From contig JBHJOA010000027.1 of the NCBI GenBank assembly GCA_050330205.1, positions 18,175 through 82,174 on the forward strand: a DNA stretch of 64,000 bases, written 5' to 3'. Positions 8,440 to 17,442 of the stretch are shown here, in pieces; position 1 is the stretch's first letter, and the number at the start of each line of letters is the position of its first letter. The DNA comes from Pelagibius sp050330205. Lineage in GTDB: Bacteria > Pseudomonadota > Alphaproteobacteria > Kiloniellales > Kiloniellaceae. The notes beneath the pieces were generated by a model. The model was not told the DNA's origin. It was given only the letters and a program-made list of their open reading frames with translations, and did not search any database. The position numbers and the translations under genes are program-made.

Positions 8440-8452
8440 ATGTATACCACGA
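8440..8452. promoter_or_regulatory. candidate GntR operator upstream of gntR
   Basis: ATGTATACCACGA reads TCGTGGTATACAT on the other strand, a near palindrome centred on GTATAC and about 70 bp before the gntR start. The same core occurs upstream of the sucC-like gene (16165-16178) as TCGTGGTATACCAT. The TGGT..ACCA pattern agrees with FadR/FCD-type GntR operators. Confidence 0.5.
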
Positions 8453-8518
8453 ACCAGGGTGCCCCGGCGGGGCCGCCCTGGGCGCCCCTTTAAGCCGCCG
8501 AACGCTGTGAACCTCGTC

Positions 8519-9208
8519 ATGCTGCCCAGCAAGCTGGAATTCAAGCCGATCGTGAACACCTTCAGCCTGAAGGGTCACATTTACGAGACCCTGCGCGAAG
8601 GCATCACTTCCATGAACATCTATGCAGACGACGCCGAGCTGAAGCTCGACGAGCGGCAGCTTTCCGAACAGCTCGGCATCAGCCGCACGCCGATCCGCGA
8701 GGCGCTGGCCCGGCTGGAGCAGGAGGGCCTGGTGACGGTGATCCCGCGCCGCGGGGTGTTCATCGTGCGCAAGACGCGCAAGGAAATCCTCGAGATGATC
8801 ACCCTCTGGGCGGCGCTGGAAAGCATGGCCGCCCGGCTGATCACCGAGAAGGCGAGCGACGAGGAGATCGCCTCGCTGCGCAAGTTCTTCACCTCCTTCG
8901 AGAACGGGCAGGTGCAGGCGCACATCGACGAGTACTCCGACCGCAACATCCAGTTCCACCAGAAGATCCTGGAGCTGAGCGGCTGCGCGCTGCTGAAGGA
9001 GACCGCCGACCGGCTGTTCCTGCACATGAAGGGCATCCGGGCGCGCACCATCAGCGAACTGGACCGCGCCAACCGGTCGATCATCGACCACATGCACATC
9101 ATCGAGGCGCTGGAAGCGCGCGACACCGAACTCGCCGAGCGTCTGGCCCGCGAGCACACCCTGAACCTGGCGGCGCACATCGAGGCGAACGTCGATTATC
9201 TGGACTAG
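8519..9208 (+). CDS. GntR-family transcriptional regulator (FadR/FCD type), likely of the oxalate genes
   Basis: A 229-aa regulator. The N-terminal winged helix (residues about 15-75) has the GntR signature QLGISRTPIREALARL followed by VIPRRGVFI. The C-terminal all-helical FCD ligand domain includes ALESMAARLI, NIQFHQKIL and IIDHMHIIEAL, with metal-type histidines. FCD GntR proteins often sense small organic acids. Its position 46 bp before oxc and the shared palindrome upstream of both itself and the CoA ligase suggest autoregulation and control of oxalate use. ATG 8519 is chosen because it fits the family N-terminus; GTG 8507 is possible. Confidence 0.85.
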   Translation: MLPSKLEFKPIVNTFSLKGHIYETLREGITSMNIYADDAELKLDERQLSEQLGISRTPIREALARLEQEGLVTVIPRRGVFIVRKTRKEILEMITLWAALESMAARLITEKASDEEIASLRKFFTSFENGQVQAHIDEYSDRNIQFHQKILELSGCALLKETADRLFLHMKGIRARTISELDRANRSIIDHMHIIEALEARDTELAERLAREHTLNLAAHIEANVDYLD

Positions 9209-9254
9209 GTCCGGCGCCGAAGCCGCAGCGAATGGCGGCGGGCGCGGGAGGAAC

Positions 9255-11015
9255 ATGGAGCAACGGAAAGTGTCAGCAACAGCAAAGAGCATTGATGCCC
9301 AGCAGGGTGAGGCCGCCGAGCCGCAGGACCTGACGGACGGCTTCCATCTCGTCATCGACGCGCTGAAGCTCAACGACATCAACACCATCTACAACGTGCC
9401 GGGGATCCCGATCACCGACCTCGGCCGCTACATGCAGGCCGAGGGCATGCGGGTGCTGTCGTTCCGGCACGAGCAGCACGCCGGCTACGCGGCGGCGATC
9501 GCCGGCTTTCTGACCAAGAAGCCTGGCGTCTGCCTGACCGTCTCCGCGCCGGGCTTCCTCAACGGCCTGACCTCGCTCGCCCACGCCACCACCAACTGCT
9601 ATCCGATGATCCTCATCAGCGGCTCCTCCGAGCGCGAGATCGTCGACCTGCAGCAGGGCGACTACGAGGAGATGGACCAGCTCGCCGTCGCCAAGACTCT
9701 GTGCAAGGCGGCCTACCGCGTGCTGCACGCCGAGGACATCGGCATCGGCATCGCCCGCGCCATCCGCGCCGCCGTCTCCGGCCGCCCGGGCGGCGTCTAC
9801 CTCGACCTGCCGGCCAAGCTGCTGGGCCAGGTGATGGACGCCGAGGCCGGCCGCAAGTCGCTGGTGAAGGTGGTCGACCCGGCGCCGGCGCAGATCCCCT
9901 CCGCCGAGTCGGTGGCCCGCGCGCTGGACGTGCTGAAGGGCGCCAAGCGGCCGCTGATCATCCTCGGCAAGGGCGCGGCCTACGCCCAGGTCGACGACGA
10001 CATCAAGGCCCTGGTGGAAAAGAGCGGCATCCCCTACCTGCCGATGAGCATGGCCAAGGGCCTGCTGCCGGACGACCATCCGCAGTCGGCCGGCGCCGCG
10101 CGCTCGCTGGTGCTGAAGGAAGCGGACGTGGTGCTGCTGATCGGCGCCCGCCTCAACTGGCTGCTGTCGCACGGCAAGGGCAAGCAGTGGGGCGACGCGC
10201 CGAAGAAGTTCATCCAGGTCGACATCGAGCCGCGCGAGATGGACAGCAACGTCGAGATCGTCGCCCCGGTGGTCGGCGACATCGGCTCCTGCGTCGCCGC
10301 GCTGCTGAAGGGCATGGGCGGCAACTGGACGCCGCCGCCGGCCGAGTGGACCGGCGCGGTCCAGGAAAAGCGCGACGGCAACGTCGCCAAGATGGCGCCG
10401 CGGCTGCAGAACAACAACGTGCCGATGGACTTCCACGGCGCGCTGGGCGCGCTCAAGCGGGTCATCGCCGCGCGGCCGGACGCCATCCTGGTCAACGAGG
10501 GCGCCAACACCCTCGACTTCGCGCGCTCGATCATCGACATGTACAAGCCGCGCAAGCGCCTCGACGTCGGCACCTGGGGTGTCATGGGCATCGGCATGGG
10601 CCAGGCCATCGCCGCGGCGGTGGAGACCGGCCATCCGGTCCTGGCGGTGGAAGGCGACAGCGCCTTCGGTTTCTCGGGCATGGAGGTCGAGACGATCTGC
10701 CGCTACAACCTGCCGATCTGCATCGTCGTCTTCAACAACAGCGGCATCTACCGCGGCACCGACGTCAATCCTTCCGGCGGCTCGGACGTGGCGACCACCG
10801 TCTTCGTCAAGGACGCGCGCTACGACAAGATGATGGAGGCCTTCGGCGGCGTCGGCGTCTACGCGACCTCGCCCGACGAGCTGTTCCGCGCCGTCGGCGA
10901 GGCCATGGACTCCGGCAGGCCGACCCTGGTCAACGCGGTGATCGACGAGAAGGCCGGCACCGAAAGCGGCCGCATCGGCAATCTCAACCCGCAGAGCGTG
11001 GTTGCCAAGAAATAA
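9255..11015 (+). CDS. oxc: oxalyl-CoA decarboxylase
   Basis: A 586-aa thiamine-diphosphate enzyme converting oxalyl-CoA to formyl-CoA and CO2. It closely resembles the Oxalobacter formigenes enzyme through its length. The catalytic-Glu segment FRHEQHAGYAA, then TVSAPGFLNGLTSLAHATTN, SGSSEREIVDLQQGDYEEMDQ, LIGARLNWLLSHGKGK and the ThDP/Mg motif EGDSAFGFSG...NNSGIYRG are all present. The C-terminal ESGRI carries the serine that contacts substrate in the known structure. An N-terminal extension of about 25 residues precedes the conserved start LTDGFHLVIDALKLND. GGGAGG lies directly before ATG 9255. It is followed 43 bp later by frc. Confidence 0.96.
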   Translation: MEQRKVSATAKSIDAQQGEAAEPQDLTDGFHLVIDALKLNDINTIYNVPGIPITDLGRYMQAEGMRVLSFRHEQHAGYAAAIAGFLTKKPGVCLTVSAPGFLNGLTSLAHATTNCYPMILISGSSEREIVDLQQGDYEEMDQLAVAKTLCKAAYRVLHAEDIGIGIARAIRAAVSGRPGGVYLDLPAKLLGQVMDAEAGRKSLVKVVDPAPAQIPSAESVARALDVLKGAKRPLIILGKGAAYAQVDDDIKALVEKSGIPYLPMSMAKGLLPDDHPQSAGAARSLVLKEADVVLLIGARLNWLLSHGKGKQWGDAPKKFIQVDIEPREMDSNVEIVAPVVGDIGSCVAALLKGMGGNWTPPPAEWTGAVQEKRDGNVAKMAPRLQNNNVPMDFHGALGALKRVIAARPDAILVNEGANTLDFARSIIDMYKPRKRLDVGTWGVMGIGMGQAIAAAVETGHPVLAVEGDSAFGFSGMEVETICRYNLPICIVVFNNSGIYRGTDVNPSGGSDVATTVFVKDARYDKMMEAFGGVGVYATSPDELFRAVGEAMDSGRPTLVNAVIDEKAGTESGRIGNLNPQSVVAKK

Positions 11016-11058
11016 TCCGGCTCCACCGAGTCAACTTGCATAAGAACAGGAGCACGCA

Positions 11059-12336
11059 ATGAAAGCGCTCGAAGGTGTTCGCATCCTGGATTTCACCCAT
11101 GTGCAATCGGGCCCGACCTGCACGCAGCTGCTGGCCTGGTTCGGCGCGGACGTGATCAAGGTCGAGCGGCCGGGCGTCGGCGACGCCACGCGCGGGCAGC
11201 TGCGCGACATTCCCGATGTCGACAGCCTCTACTTCACCATGCTGAACCACAACAAGCGCTCCATCACGCTCAACACCAAGAGCGAGAAGGGCAAGGAAGT
11301 GCTGACCAGGCTGGTCGAGACCTGCGACGTTCTGGTGGAGAACTTCGCCCCCGGCGCGCTCGACCGCATGGGCTTCGGCTGGGACCAGGTGCAGAAGATC
11401 AATCCGCGCATGATCTACGCCTCGGTCAAGGGCTTCGGCCCGGGTCCCTACGAGGACTGCAAGGTCTACGAGAACGTCGCCCAGTGCACCGGCGGCTCGG
11501 CCTCGACGACCGGCTTCCGCGACGGCCCGCCGACGGTCACCGGCTCGCAGATCGGCGATTCCGGCACCGGCCTGCACCTGGCGCTGGGCATCGTCACTGC
11601 GCTGTTCCACCGTGAGAAGTCGGGCCGCGGCCAGCGCGTGCTGGCGGCCATGCAGGACGGCGTGCTGAACCTCTGCCGCGTCAAGCTGCGCGACCAGCAG
11701 CGCCTCGAGCACGGGCCGCTGAAGGAGTACAGCCAGTACGGCCAGGGCGTCCCCTTCGGCGACGCGGTGCCGCGCGCCGGCAACGATTCGGGCGGCGGCC
11801 AGCCGGGCTGGATCGTGAAGTGCAAGGGCTGGGAGACCGATCCCAACGCCTATGTCTACTTCATCACCCAGGCGGCGGTGTGGGGCAGTGTCTGCGACCT
11901 CATCGGCAAGCCGGAGTGGAAGGACGACCCGGCCTACGCCAAGCCGGACGCCCGCCTCGACAAGATCCCGCAGATCTTCGACACCATCGAGGAGTGGACC
12001 AAGACCAAGACCAAGTTCGAGGTCATGGAAGCCTGCAATCCGCTCGACATTCCCTGCGGGCCGATCCTCTCCATGAAGGAGCTGGCCGAGGAGCCGAGCC
12101 TGCGCGCGACCGGGACCATCGTCGAGGTGGACCACCCCGAGCGCGGCAAGTACCTGACCGTCGGCAACCCGATCAAGCTGTCGGACTCGCCGGCCGAGGT
12201 GAAGCGCTCGCCGCTGCTCGGCGAGCATACGGAGGAGATTCTGAGGGAGGTTCTCGGCTACTCCGAAGACGAGGTTCAGGAAGCCTGGAGCAGCGGCGCG
12301 CTCGGCGATGCGCCGAAGCAGGCTGCCGCCGAGTGA
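11059..12336 (+). CDS. frc: formyl-CoA:oxalate CoA-transferase
   Basis: A 425-aa class III CoA-transferase that moves CoA from formyl-CoA to oxalate, regenerating oxalyl-CoA for Oxc and releasing formate. Family features are HVQSGPTCTQLLAWFGADVIK, VLVENFAPGALDRMG and VTGSQIGDSGTGLHLALG. The aspartate at about residue 167 in the last segment matches catalytic Asp169 of the O. formigenes enzyme. The glycine loop GGGQPGW that closes over the active site is intact, as is NPLDIPCGPI. It lies directly downstream of oxc, with the ribosome-binding site AGGAG before the ATG. Confidence 0.96.
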   Translation: MKALEGVRILDFTHVQSGPTCTQLLAWFGADVIKVERPGVGDATRGQLRDIPDVDSLYFTMLNHNKRSITLNTKSEKGKEVLTRLVETCDVLVENFAPGALDRMGFGWDQVQKINPRMIYASVKGFGPGPYEDCKVYENVAQCTGGSASTTGFRDGPPTVTGSQIGDSGTGLHLALGIVTALFHREKSGRGQRVLAAMQDGVLNLCRVKLRDQQRLEHGPLKEYSQYGQGVPFGDAVPRAGNDSGGGQPGWIVKCKGWETDPNAYVYFITQAAVWGSVCDLIGKPEWKDDPAYAKPDARLDKIPQIFDTIEEWTKTKTKFEVMEACNPLDIPCGPILSMKELAEEPSLRATGTIVEVDHPERGKYLTVGNPIKLSDSPAEVKRSPLLGEHTEEILREVLGYSEDEVQEAWSSGALGDAPKQAAAE

Positions 12337-12420
12337 ACGATTGGCGTCGCGCCGGGATCAGACGGCGCGGCGCGAAATGATGCTGATCGACAGCGTGACC
12401 AGAACAGAGGGGAAGCGGGG

Positions 12421-13335
12421 ATGCGGATAGTCGTCCACGGCCAGCAGGCTTTCGGAAAAGCGGTACTCGAGAAGCTCATCGAGCGGGGAGAGAACGTCGT
12501 CGGCGTCTTCTGCGCGCCCGACAAGGAGGGCAGGCCGACCGATCCCCTGAAGGAGTTCGCCCTGGAGAAGGGCCTGCAGGTGCACCAGCCGGCGTCCTGG
12601 AAGACTCCGGAGGCCGAGGAGCTGATGCGCTCCTTCAAGCCCGACCTCTGCGTCATGGCCTACGTCACTCTCTTCGTGCCGCAGAACGTGGTCGACGCGC
12701 CGACCAAGGGGACCATCCAGTACCATCCCTCGCTGCTGCCGCTGCACCGCGGCCCGAGTTCGATCAACTGGCCCATCATCATGGGCGAGAAGCAGACCGG
12801 CCTGACCATCTTCTGGCCCGACGAGGGGCTCGACGAGGGGCCGATCCTGCTGCAGAAGACCGTCGACATCGGCCCCGACGACACCCTCGGCTCGCTGTAC
12901 TTCGACCATCTCTTCCCGATGGGCGTGGACGCCATGTGCGAGGGCGTCGACCTGGTGCGCGACGGCAAGGCGCCCAGCCTGCCGCAGGACCACAGCAAGG
13001 CGACCTACGAGAGCTGGTGCCGCAAGGCCGATGCCGAGATCGACTGGTCGAAGCCGGCCGACCAGGTCTACAACCTGATCCGCGGCACCAACCCGCAGCC
13101 GGGCGCCTGGACGCTGTGCAACGGTAACGAGTTGAAGATCTTCGACAGCCGCAAGGTCGAGGGCTCCGGCGCGCCGGGCACGGTGCTCGCGGTCGACGGC
13201 GACAGCATCACCGTGGCGGCCGGCAGCGGCGCCATCCGCGTGGAGCGGGTGCGCCCGCACGACAACAAGAAAATCTCGGCCGGCGACTTCGCGGCGAAGG
13301 CGGGCCTCGCCGCCGGCGCGAAGCTCGGCAGCTGA
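12421..13335 (+). CDS. 10-formyltetrahydrofolate hydrolase/formyltransferase-like protein (ALDH1L1 N-terminal type)
   Basis: A 304-aa formyltransferase-fold protein. It resembles the N-terminal hydrolase domain of 10-formyl-THF dehydrogenase (ALDH1L1) more than methionyl-tRNA formyltransferase. YHPSLLPLHRG replaces the Asn-x-His form of Fmt, and FWPDEGLDEGPILLQ follows. His102 and Asp138 match the catalytic His106 and Asp142 of ALDH1L1. The C-terminal OB-like part (PGAWT...) is present, but no acyl-carrier linker or aldehyde dehydrogenase domain follows. It lies between frc and fhs, so it should handle formyl groups of folate or perhaps formyl-CoA. The exact reaction is inference. Confidence 0.75.
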   Translation: MRIVVHGQQAFGKAVLEKLIERGENVVGVFCAPDKEGRPTDPLKEFALEKGLQVHQPASWKTPEAEELMRSFKPDLCVMAYVTLFVPQNVVDAPTKGTIQYHPSLLPLHRGPSSINWPIIMGEKQTGLTIFWPDEGLDEGPILLQKTVDIGPDDTLGSLYFDHLFPMGVDAMCEGVDLVRDGKAPSLPQDHSKATYESWCRKADAEIDWSKPADQVYNLIRGTNPQPGAWTLCNGNELKIFDSRKVEGSGAPGTVLAVDGDSITVAAGSGAIRVERVRPHDNKKISAGDFAAKAGLAAGAKLGS

Positions 13336-13425
13336 CAGGGAAAGCGTTCGGGCCCTGGCGGCGGGGAGACCCCGCCCGGCGGTCTGGGTAGGCAACAATC
13401 ATCAGATAACAGGCAGAAATCCCCC

Positions 13426-15099
13426 ATGGTGAAGTCCGATATCGAAATTGCCCGTGAAGCCAAGGTGCGGCCGATCACCGAGATCGGCGATAAGTTGAGC
13501 ATTCCCGCCGACGCCTTGATGCAGTACGGACCGACCAAGGCCAAGCTCAGCTTCGACTATCTCGAATCGCTGAAGTCCAAAAAGGACGGCAAGCTGATCC
13601 TGGTGACGGCGATCTCGCCGACGCCGGCCGGCGAGGGCAAGACGACGACGACCGTCGGCCTCGGCGACGGCCTCAACCGCATCGGCAAGAAGGCGATGAT
13701 CTGCCTGCGCGAGCCCTCGCTCGGGCCCTGCTTCGGCATGAAGGGTGGCGCCGCCGGCGGCGGCTATGCCCAGGTGGTGCCGATGGAGGACATCAACCTC
13801 CACTTCACCGGCGACTTCCACGCCATCACCTCGGCCCACAACCTGCTGTCGGCGCTGATCGACAACCACATCTACTGGGGCAACGAGCTGGACATCGACG
13901 CGCGCCGCGTGGCCTGGCGCCGGGTGCTCGACATGAACGACCGCGCGCTGCGCGACACCGTCACCTCGCTGGGCGGCGTGGCCAACGGCTTCCTGAGGCA
14001 GACCGGCTTCGACATCACCGTGGCCTCGGAGGTGATGGCGATCTTCTGCCTCGCCGACGGCCTGGCGGACCTGGAGCGGCGCCTCGGCGACATCGTCATC
14101 GCCTACACCCGCGACCGCAAGCCGGTCCTCGCCCGCGACGTCAAGGCCGACGGCCCGATGACGGTGCTGCTGAAGGACGCGCTGATGCCGAACTTCGTGC
14201 AGACCCTGGAGAACAACCCCGCCTTCATCCACGGCGGGCCCTTCGCCAACATCGCGCACGGCTGCAACTCGGTCTCCGCCACCAAGTCGGCGCTCAAGCT
14301 CGCCGACTACGTGGTCACCGAGGCCGGCTTCGGTGCCGACCTCGGTGCCGAGAAGTTCTTCGACATAAAGTGCCGCAAGGCGGGCCTGAACCCCGAGGCG
14401 GTGGTCATCGTGGCCACTGTGCGGGCGCTGAAGATGCACGGCGGCGTCGCCAAGGACCAGCTCGGCGAGGAGAACGTCGCCGCGGTGAAGAAGGGCCTGG
14501 CGAACCTCGGCCGCCACATCGGCAACGTGAAGAAGTTCGGCGTGCCGGCGGTGGTCGCCATCAACCGCTTCATCAAGGATTCCGAGGCGGAGCTGGCGGC
14601 GATCCAGGAGTTCACCAAGGGCCTCGGCGTCGACGCCGTGATCTGCGAGCACTGGGCCAAGGGCTCCGAGGGCACCGAGGAGCTGGCCAACAAGGTGGTC
14701 GGCCTGATCGATGCCGGCGGCGCCAAGTTCAAGCCGCTCTACGAGGACAAGCTGCCGCTGTTCGACAAGATCGACACCATCTGCAAGGAGATCTACGGTG
14801 CCTCCGGCGCGGTCGCCGACAAGAAGGTGCGCGACCAGCTGAAGCAGTGGGAGGCCGACGGCTACGGCGACTACCCGGTCTGCATGGCCAAGACGCAGTA
14901 CAGCTTCTCGACCGATCCCAACCTGCGCGGCGCGCCCGAGGGACACGAGGTGCCGGTCCGCGAGGTGCGCCTCTCGGCCGGCGCCGGCTTCGTGGTGGCG
15001 ATCTGCGGCGAGATCATGACCATGCCGGGGCTGCCGCGGGTGCCCTCGGCCAACAGCATCCGGCTCGACAAGGCCGGTCTCATCCAGGGCCTTTTCTAA
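13426..15099 (+). CDS. fhs: formate--tetrahydrofolate ligase
   Basis: A 557-aa enzyme making 10-formyl-THF from formate, THF and ATP. The P-loop TPAGEGKTTTTVGLGDG, EPSLGPCFGMKGGAAGGGYAQVVPMEDINLHFTGD (reported here in parts: EPSLGPCFGMKGG and NLHFTGD), HGGPFANIAHGCNS, EAGFGADLGAEKF and the C-terminal TMPGLPRVPSA are standard. It lies 90 bp after the formyl-THF hydrolase-like gene. In this setting it would capture formate released from oxalate for C1 biosynthesis or a serine-cycle-like route, while formate dehydrogenase oxidises the rest. Confidence 0.96.
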   Translation: MVKSDIEIAREAKVRPITEIGDKLSIPADALMQYGPTKAKLSFDYLESLKSKKDGKLILVTAISPTPAGEGKTTTTVGLGDGLNRIGKKAMICLREPSLGPCFGMKGGAAGGGYAQVVPMEDINLHFTGDFHAITSAHNLLSALIDNHIYWGNELDIDARRVAWRRVLDMNDRALRDTVTSLGGVANGFLRQTGFDITVASEVMAIFCLADGLADLERRLGDIVIAYTRDRKPVLARDVKADGPMTVLLKDALMPNFVQTLENNPAFIHGGPFANIAHGCNSVSATKSALKLADYVVTEAGFGADLGAEKFFDIKCRKAGLNPEAVVIVATVRALKMHGGVAKDQLGEENVAAVKKGLANLGRHIGNVKKFGVPAVVAINRFIKDSEAELAAIQEFTKGLGVDAVICEHWAKGSEGTEELANKVVGLIDAGGAKFKPLYEDKLPLFDKIDTICKEIYGASGAVADKKVRDQLKQWEADGYGDYPVCMAKTQYSFSTDPNLRGAPEGHEVPVREVRLSAGAGFVVAICGEIMTMPGLPRVPSANSIRLDKAGLIQGLF

Positions 15100-15239
15100 G
15101 GCATACTGGTCCAAGTCATACTGGCGTTCTGACCTGTGGCGTCGAGGGTAGGGGACAGGTCGCAGCGAGTTTAGAAGTTCGTACTCAAGCCCACCGCGGA
15201 TGCAAAAGCCGCGGGGGCCCGATAACAGAGGAGCCCCGC

Positions 15240-16100
15240 ATGACTTTGCGTTCGATCCTGGTACCGCTGCGCGGCGACGGCAAGGGAGAGGGCGTGCTCG
15301 ACCATGCCCTCAGCCTGGCCCGGCGCCACAAGTCCCATCTGGAAGTCATCCACTGCCGGCCGAAGCCGGAAGACATGATCCCTTACGGCGTGCCCATACC
15401 CCAGAGTCTGCGCAAGTCGCTGACGGCCTCGGCCAAGGCGCTGGCCGACGAGGAGGAGGGCAGCATCCGCAAGCTCTTCGACGACTACTGCGCCAAACGC
15501 GACATTCCCGAGGTCGACGACTATCCCTGGCCGCAGGATGGGGTTTCCGCCACCTGGCGCGAGTTCACCGGCATCCAGGCCGCGGTGATCGGTCTGCGCG
15601 GCCGGCTGGCCGACCTCATCGCCGTGCCGAAGCCCGACCGCGACCAGAACCTCGGCCTCAACACCCTGCAGGCCGCGCTGATGGAGTCCGGCAAGCTGGT
15701 GCTGATGTGCCCGCCGAAGCCGGCCGGAGAACTGGGCGCCAAGGTGGCGATCGCCTGGAACGGCAGCGCCGAGGCGGCGCGCGCCATGACGGCGGCGCTG
15801 CCGATCCTCAAGGCGGCCGACGCGGTGATCCTGCTGGCCTCCTCCGACCGCAAGTTGCCGGTCAGCGCCGAGGAAGCCAAGATCTACCTGGAGACCCACG
15901 GCGCCACCTGCACGGTCCAGGGTTTCGAGCGGGGCAACCAGTCGGTGCCGAAGCTGCTGGTCGACAGCGCCAAGAAGGCGGGGGCGGACTGCCTGCTGAT
16001 GGGCGCCTACGGCAAGAGCCGGCAGCGCGAGATGATCCTCGGCGGAGTGACGCAGTACATGGTGGACCATGCGGACATGCCGATCCTGCTCATGCACTAG
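15240..16100 (+). CDS. universal stress protein, tandem Usp domains
   Basis: A 286-aa cytoplasmic protein with two UspA-like halves. The first starts SILVPLRGDGKGEGVLDHAL and the second starts KVAIAWNGSAEAARAMTAAL near residue 160. The second half ends in a degenerate nucleotide-binding motif, LLMGAYGKSRQREMILGG, followed by ADMPILLMH, which is typical of ATP-binding Usp proteins. It sits between fhs and the CoA-ligase genes, 140 bp after fhs, and may respond to acid or C1 stress during oxalate growth. That role is inferred only from location. ATG 15240 follows GAGGAG. Confidence 0.88.
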   Translation: MTLRSILVPLRGDGKGEGVLDHALSLARRHKSHLEVIHCRPKPEDMIPYGVPIPQSLRKSLTASAKALADEEEGSIRKLFDDYCAKRDIPEVDDYPWPQDGVSATWREFTGIQAAVIGLRGRLADLIAVPKPDRDQNLGLNTLQAALMESGKLVLMCPPKPAGELGAKVAIAWNGSAEAARAMTAALPILKAADAVILLASSDRKLPVSAEEAKIYLETHGATCTVQGFERGNQSVPKLLVDSAKKAGADCLLMGAYGKSRQREMILGGVTQYMVDHADMPILLMH

Positions 16101-16167
16101 CCGGTGCACCAGCCGCCCGGGCGGGCGGCGCGCCGGGGGAGAAATGCGTTGCCCCGGCGCGGGCTCG

Positions 16168-16177
16168 TGGTATACCA
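16168..16177. promoter_or_regulatory. candidate GntR operator upstream of the sucC-like gene
   Basis: TGGTATACCA is a perfect 10-bp palindrome about 90 bp before the ATG at 16267. With its flank (TCGTGGTATACCAT, from 16165) it matches 12 of the first 13 bases of the site upstream of gntR at 8440-8452 read on the opposite strand. Confidence 0.5.
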
Positions 16178-16266
16178 TATGCCAAGTGGAAAATCCTAAG
16201 ATCTTCGTGAGGAACGCTGTCTTAGTCATTGATTTTGTTCGGTAGTATGATGAGGCGGGCGGATCC

Positions 16267-17442
16267 ATGAACCTTCATGAGTACCAGGCCAAGGACCTGC
16301 TTCGGCGCCACGGGGTGAAGAGCCCCGAAGGGCGTTTGGCCCGCAGTGCAGAGGAGGCGTCAGCGGCCGCGCGCGGGCTCGGCGGCGAGCGCTGGGCGGT
16401 CAAGGCGCAGATCCATGCCGGCCTGCGCCAGGGCGCCGGTGGGGTGAAGTTCTGCGAGACGCCGGAAGGCGTGGCCGAGGCGGCGGCGACGCTGCTGGGC
16501 AGCCGGCTGGTGACCCCGCAGACCGGCGCCAAGGGCAAGCTGGTGCGCTCGGTCTATGTCGAGCAGGCGGTGGCCTACCGGCGCGAGATCTACCTGGCGG
16601 CCCTGGTCGACCGCTCGGCCGGCCGCGTCGCCCTGATCGCCGCCGGCGAGGGCGGCAACGACATCGAGGCACGCCTCGCGGCATCGCCGGAGAAGATGCT
16701 GTCCCTGGTGATCGATCCCGAGCAGGGCGTCGTCGAGGCCGAGGCCCGGCGGCTGGCCGAGGGGCTCGGCCTGGGCGGCAGTGTCGCCGACCAGGCGGTC
16801 GCGCTGATGGGCGCGCTCTACGACGCCTTTACCGCCTTCGATGCCAGCCTCATCGAGATCAACCCCCTGGCCGTCACCGAGGACGACACGCTGCTGGCCC
16901 TCGACGTGAAGATGGTGCTCGACGACAACGCCCAGTTCCGCCACGCCGATCTCGCCGAGCTGCGCGACGAGGAGGAGATCGACCCGGCCGAACTCGAGGC
17001 GCAGCGCTACAACCTCAACTACGTGCATCTCGAGGGCAACATCGGGGTGATGGTCAACGGCGCCGGCCTGGCGCTGGCCACCGTCGACCTGCTGAAGGAG
17101 CAGGGCGGCGAGCCCGCGGATTTCATGGACGTGCGCCCGGAGGCGACCCGCGCGCAGATCACCCACGGCTTCAAGCTGCTGCTGCGCAACGACAAGATCG
17201 CCGCCATCCTGGTGAACATCTACGGCGGCGGCATCCTGCGCTGCGACACCGTGGCCGAAGGCATCGCCGCGGCCTGCAAGGAGGAGGGGCTGCGCGTGCC
17301 GCTCATCGTCCGGGCTGCCGGCACCAACGGCGAGATGGCGCGCAAGATCCTGATGTCGCAGGGCGTGCAGGTGACCTTCGCCCAGTCCCTCGCCCAGGCG
17401 GCCGCCAAGGTGGTCGAGGCCGCCGGCAGGAGGGCCGCCTGA
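16267..17442 (+). CDS. divergent SucC/MtkA-like ADP-forming CoA ligase, beta subunit
   Basis: A 391-aa ATP-grasp subunit. It starts NLHEYQAKDLLRRHGV and has WAVKAQIHAG, EINPLAV (197-203), LALDVKM and MVNGAGLALATVDLL. Two hallmark loops are changed. The usual AGGRGKAGG is AGLRQGAGG (51-59), and the phosphate-contacting DVGGGA is DVRPEA (288-293). The length fits succinyl-CoA synthetase or malate-CoA ligase (MtkA) beta chains. Its place between the oxalate genes and formate dehydrogenase, and the operator shared with gntR, suggest a C1/oxalate role. The acid it activates is unknown. Confidence 0.8.
   Translation: MNLHEYQAKDLLRRHGVKSPEGRLARSAEEASAAARGLGGERWAVKAQIHAGLRQGAGGVKFCETPEGVAEAAATLLGSRLVTPQTGAKGKLVRSVYVEQAVAYRREIYLAALVDRSAGRVALIAAGEGGNDIEARLAASPEKMLSLVIDPEQGVVEAEARRLAEGLGLGGSVADQAVALMGALYDAFTAFDASLIEINPLAVTEDDTLLALDVKMVLDDNAQFRHADLAELRDEEEIDPAELEAQRYNLNYVHLEGNIGVMVNGAGLALATVDLLKEQGGEPADFMDVRPEATRAQITHGFKLLLRNDKIAAILVNIYGGGILRCDTVAEGIAAACKEEGLRVPLIVRAAGTNGEMARKILMSQGVQVTFAQSLAQAAAKVVEAAGRRAA

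Noticed and set aside
5156..9388. A 1410-codon open frame on the minus strand
   Set aside because: It is antisense to the kinase, GS-like and GntR genes. The translation is low-complexity (Val, Leu, Arg, Gly, His-rich) with no domain; long antisense frames are common at this GC content.
9255..11015. Acetolactate synthase large subunit
   Set aside because: Same superfamily, but the oxalyl-CoA decarboxylase motifs match along the whole length and frc follows directly.
12421..13335. Methionyl-tRNA formyltransferase (fmt)
   Set aside because: The active site has QYHPSLLP rather than the N-x-H form, no def gene is adjacent, and the flanks are frc and fhs. The ALDH1L1 hydrolase domain is the better match.
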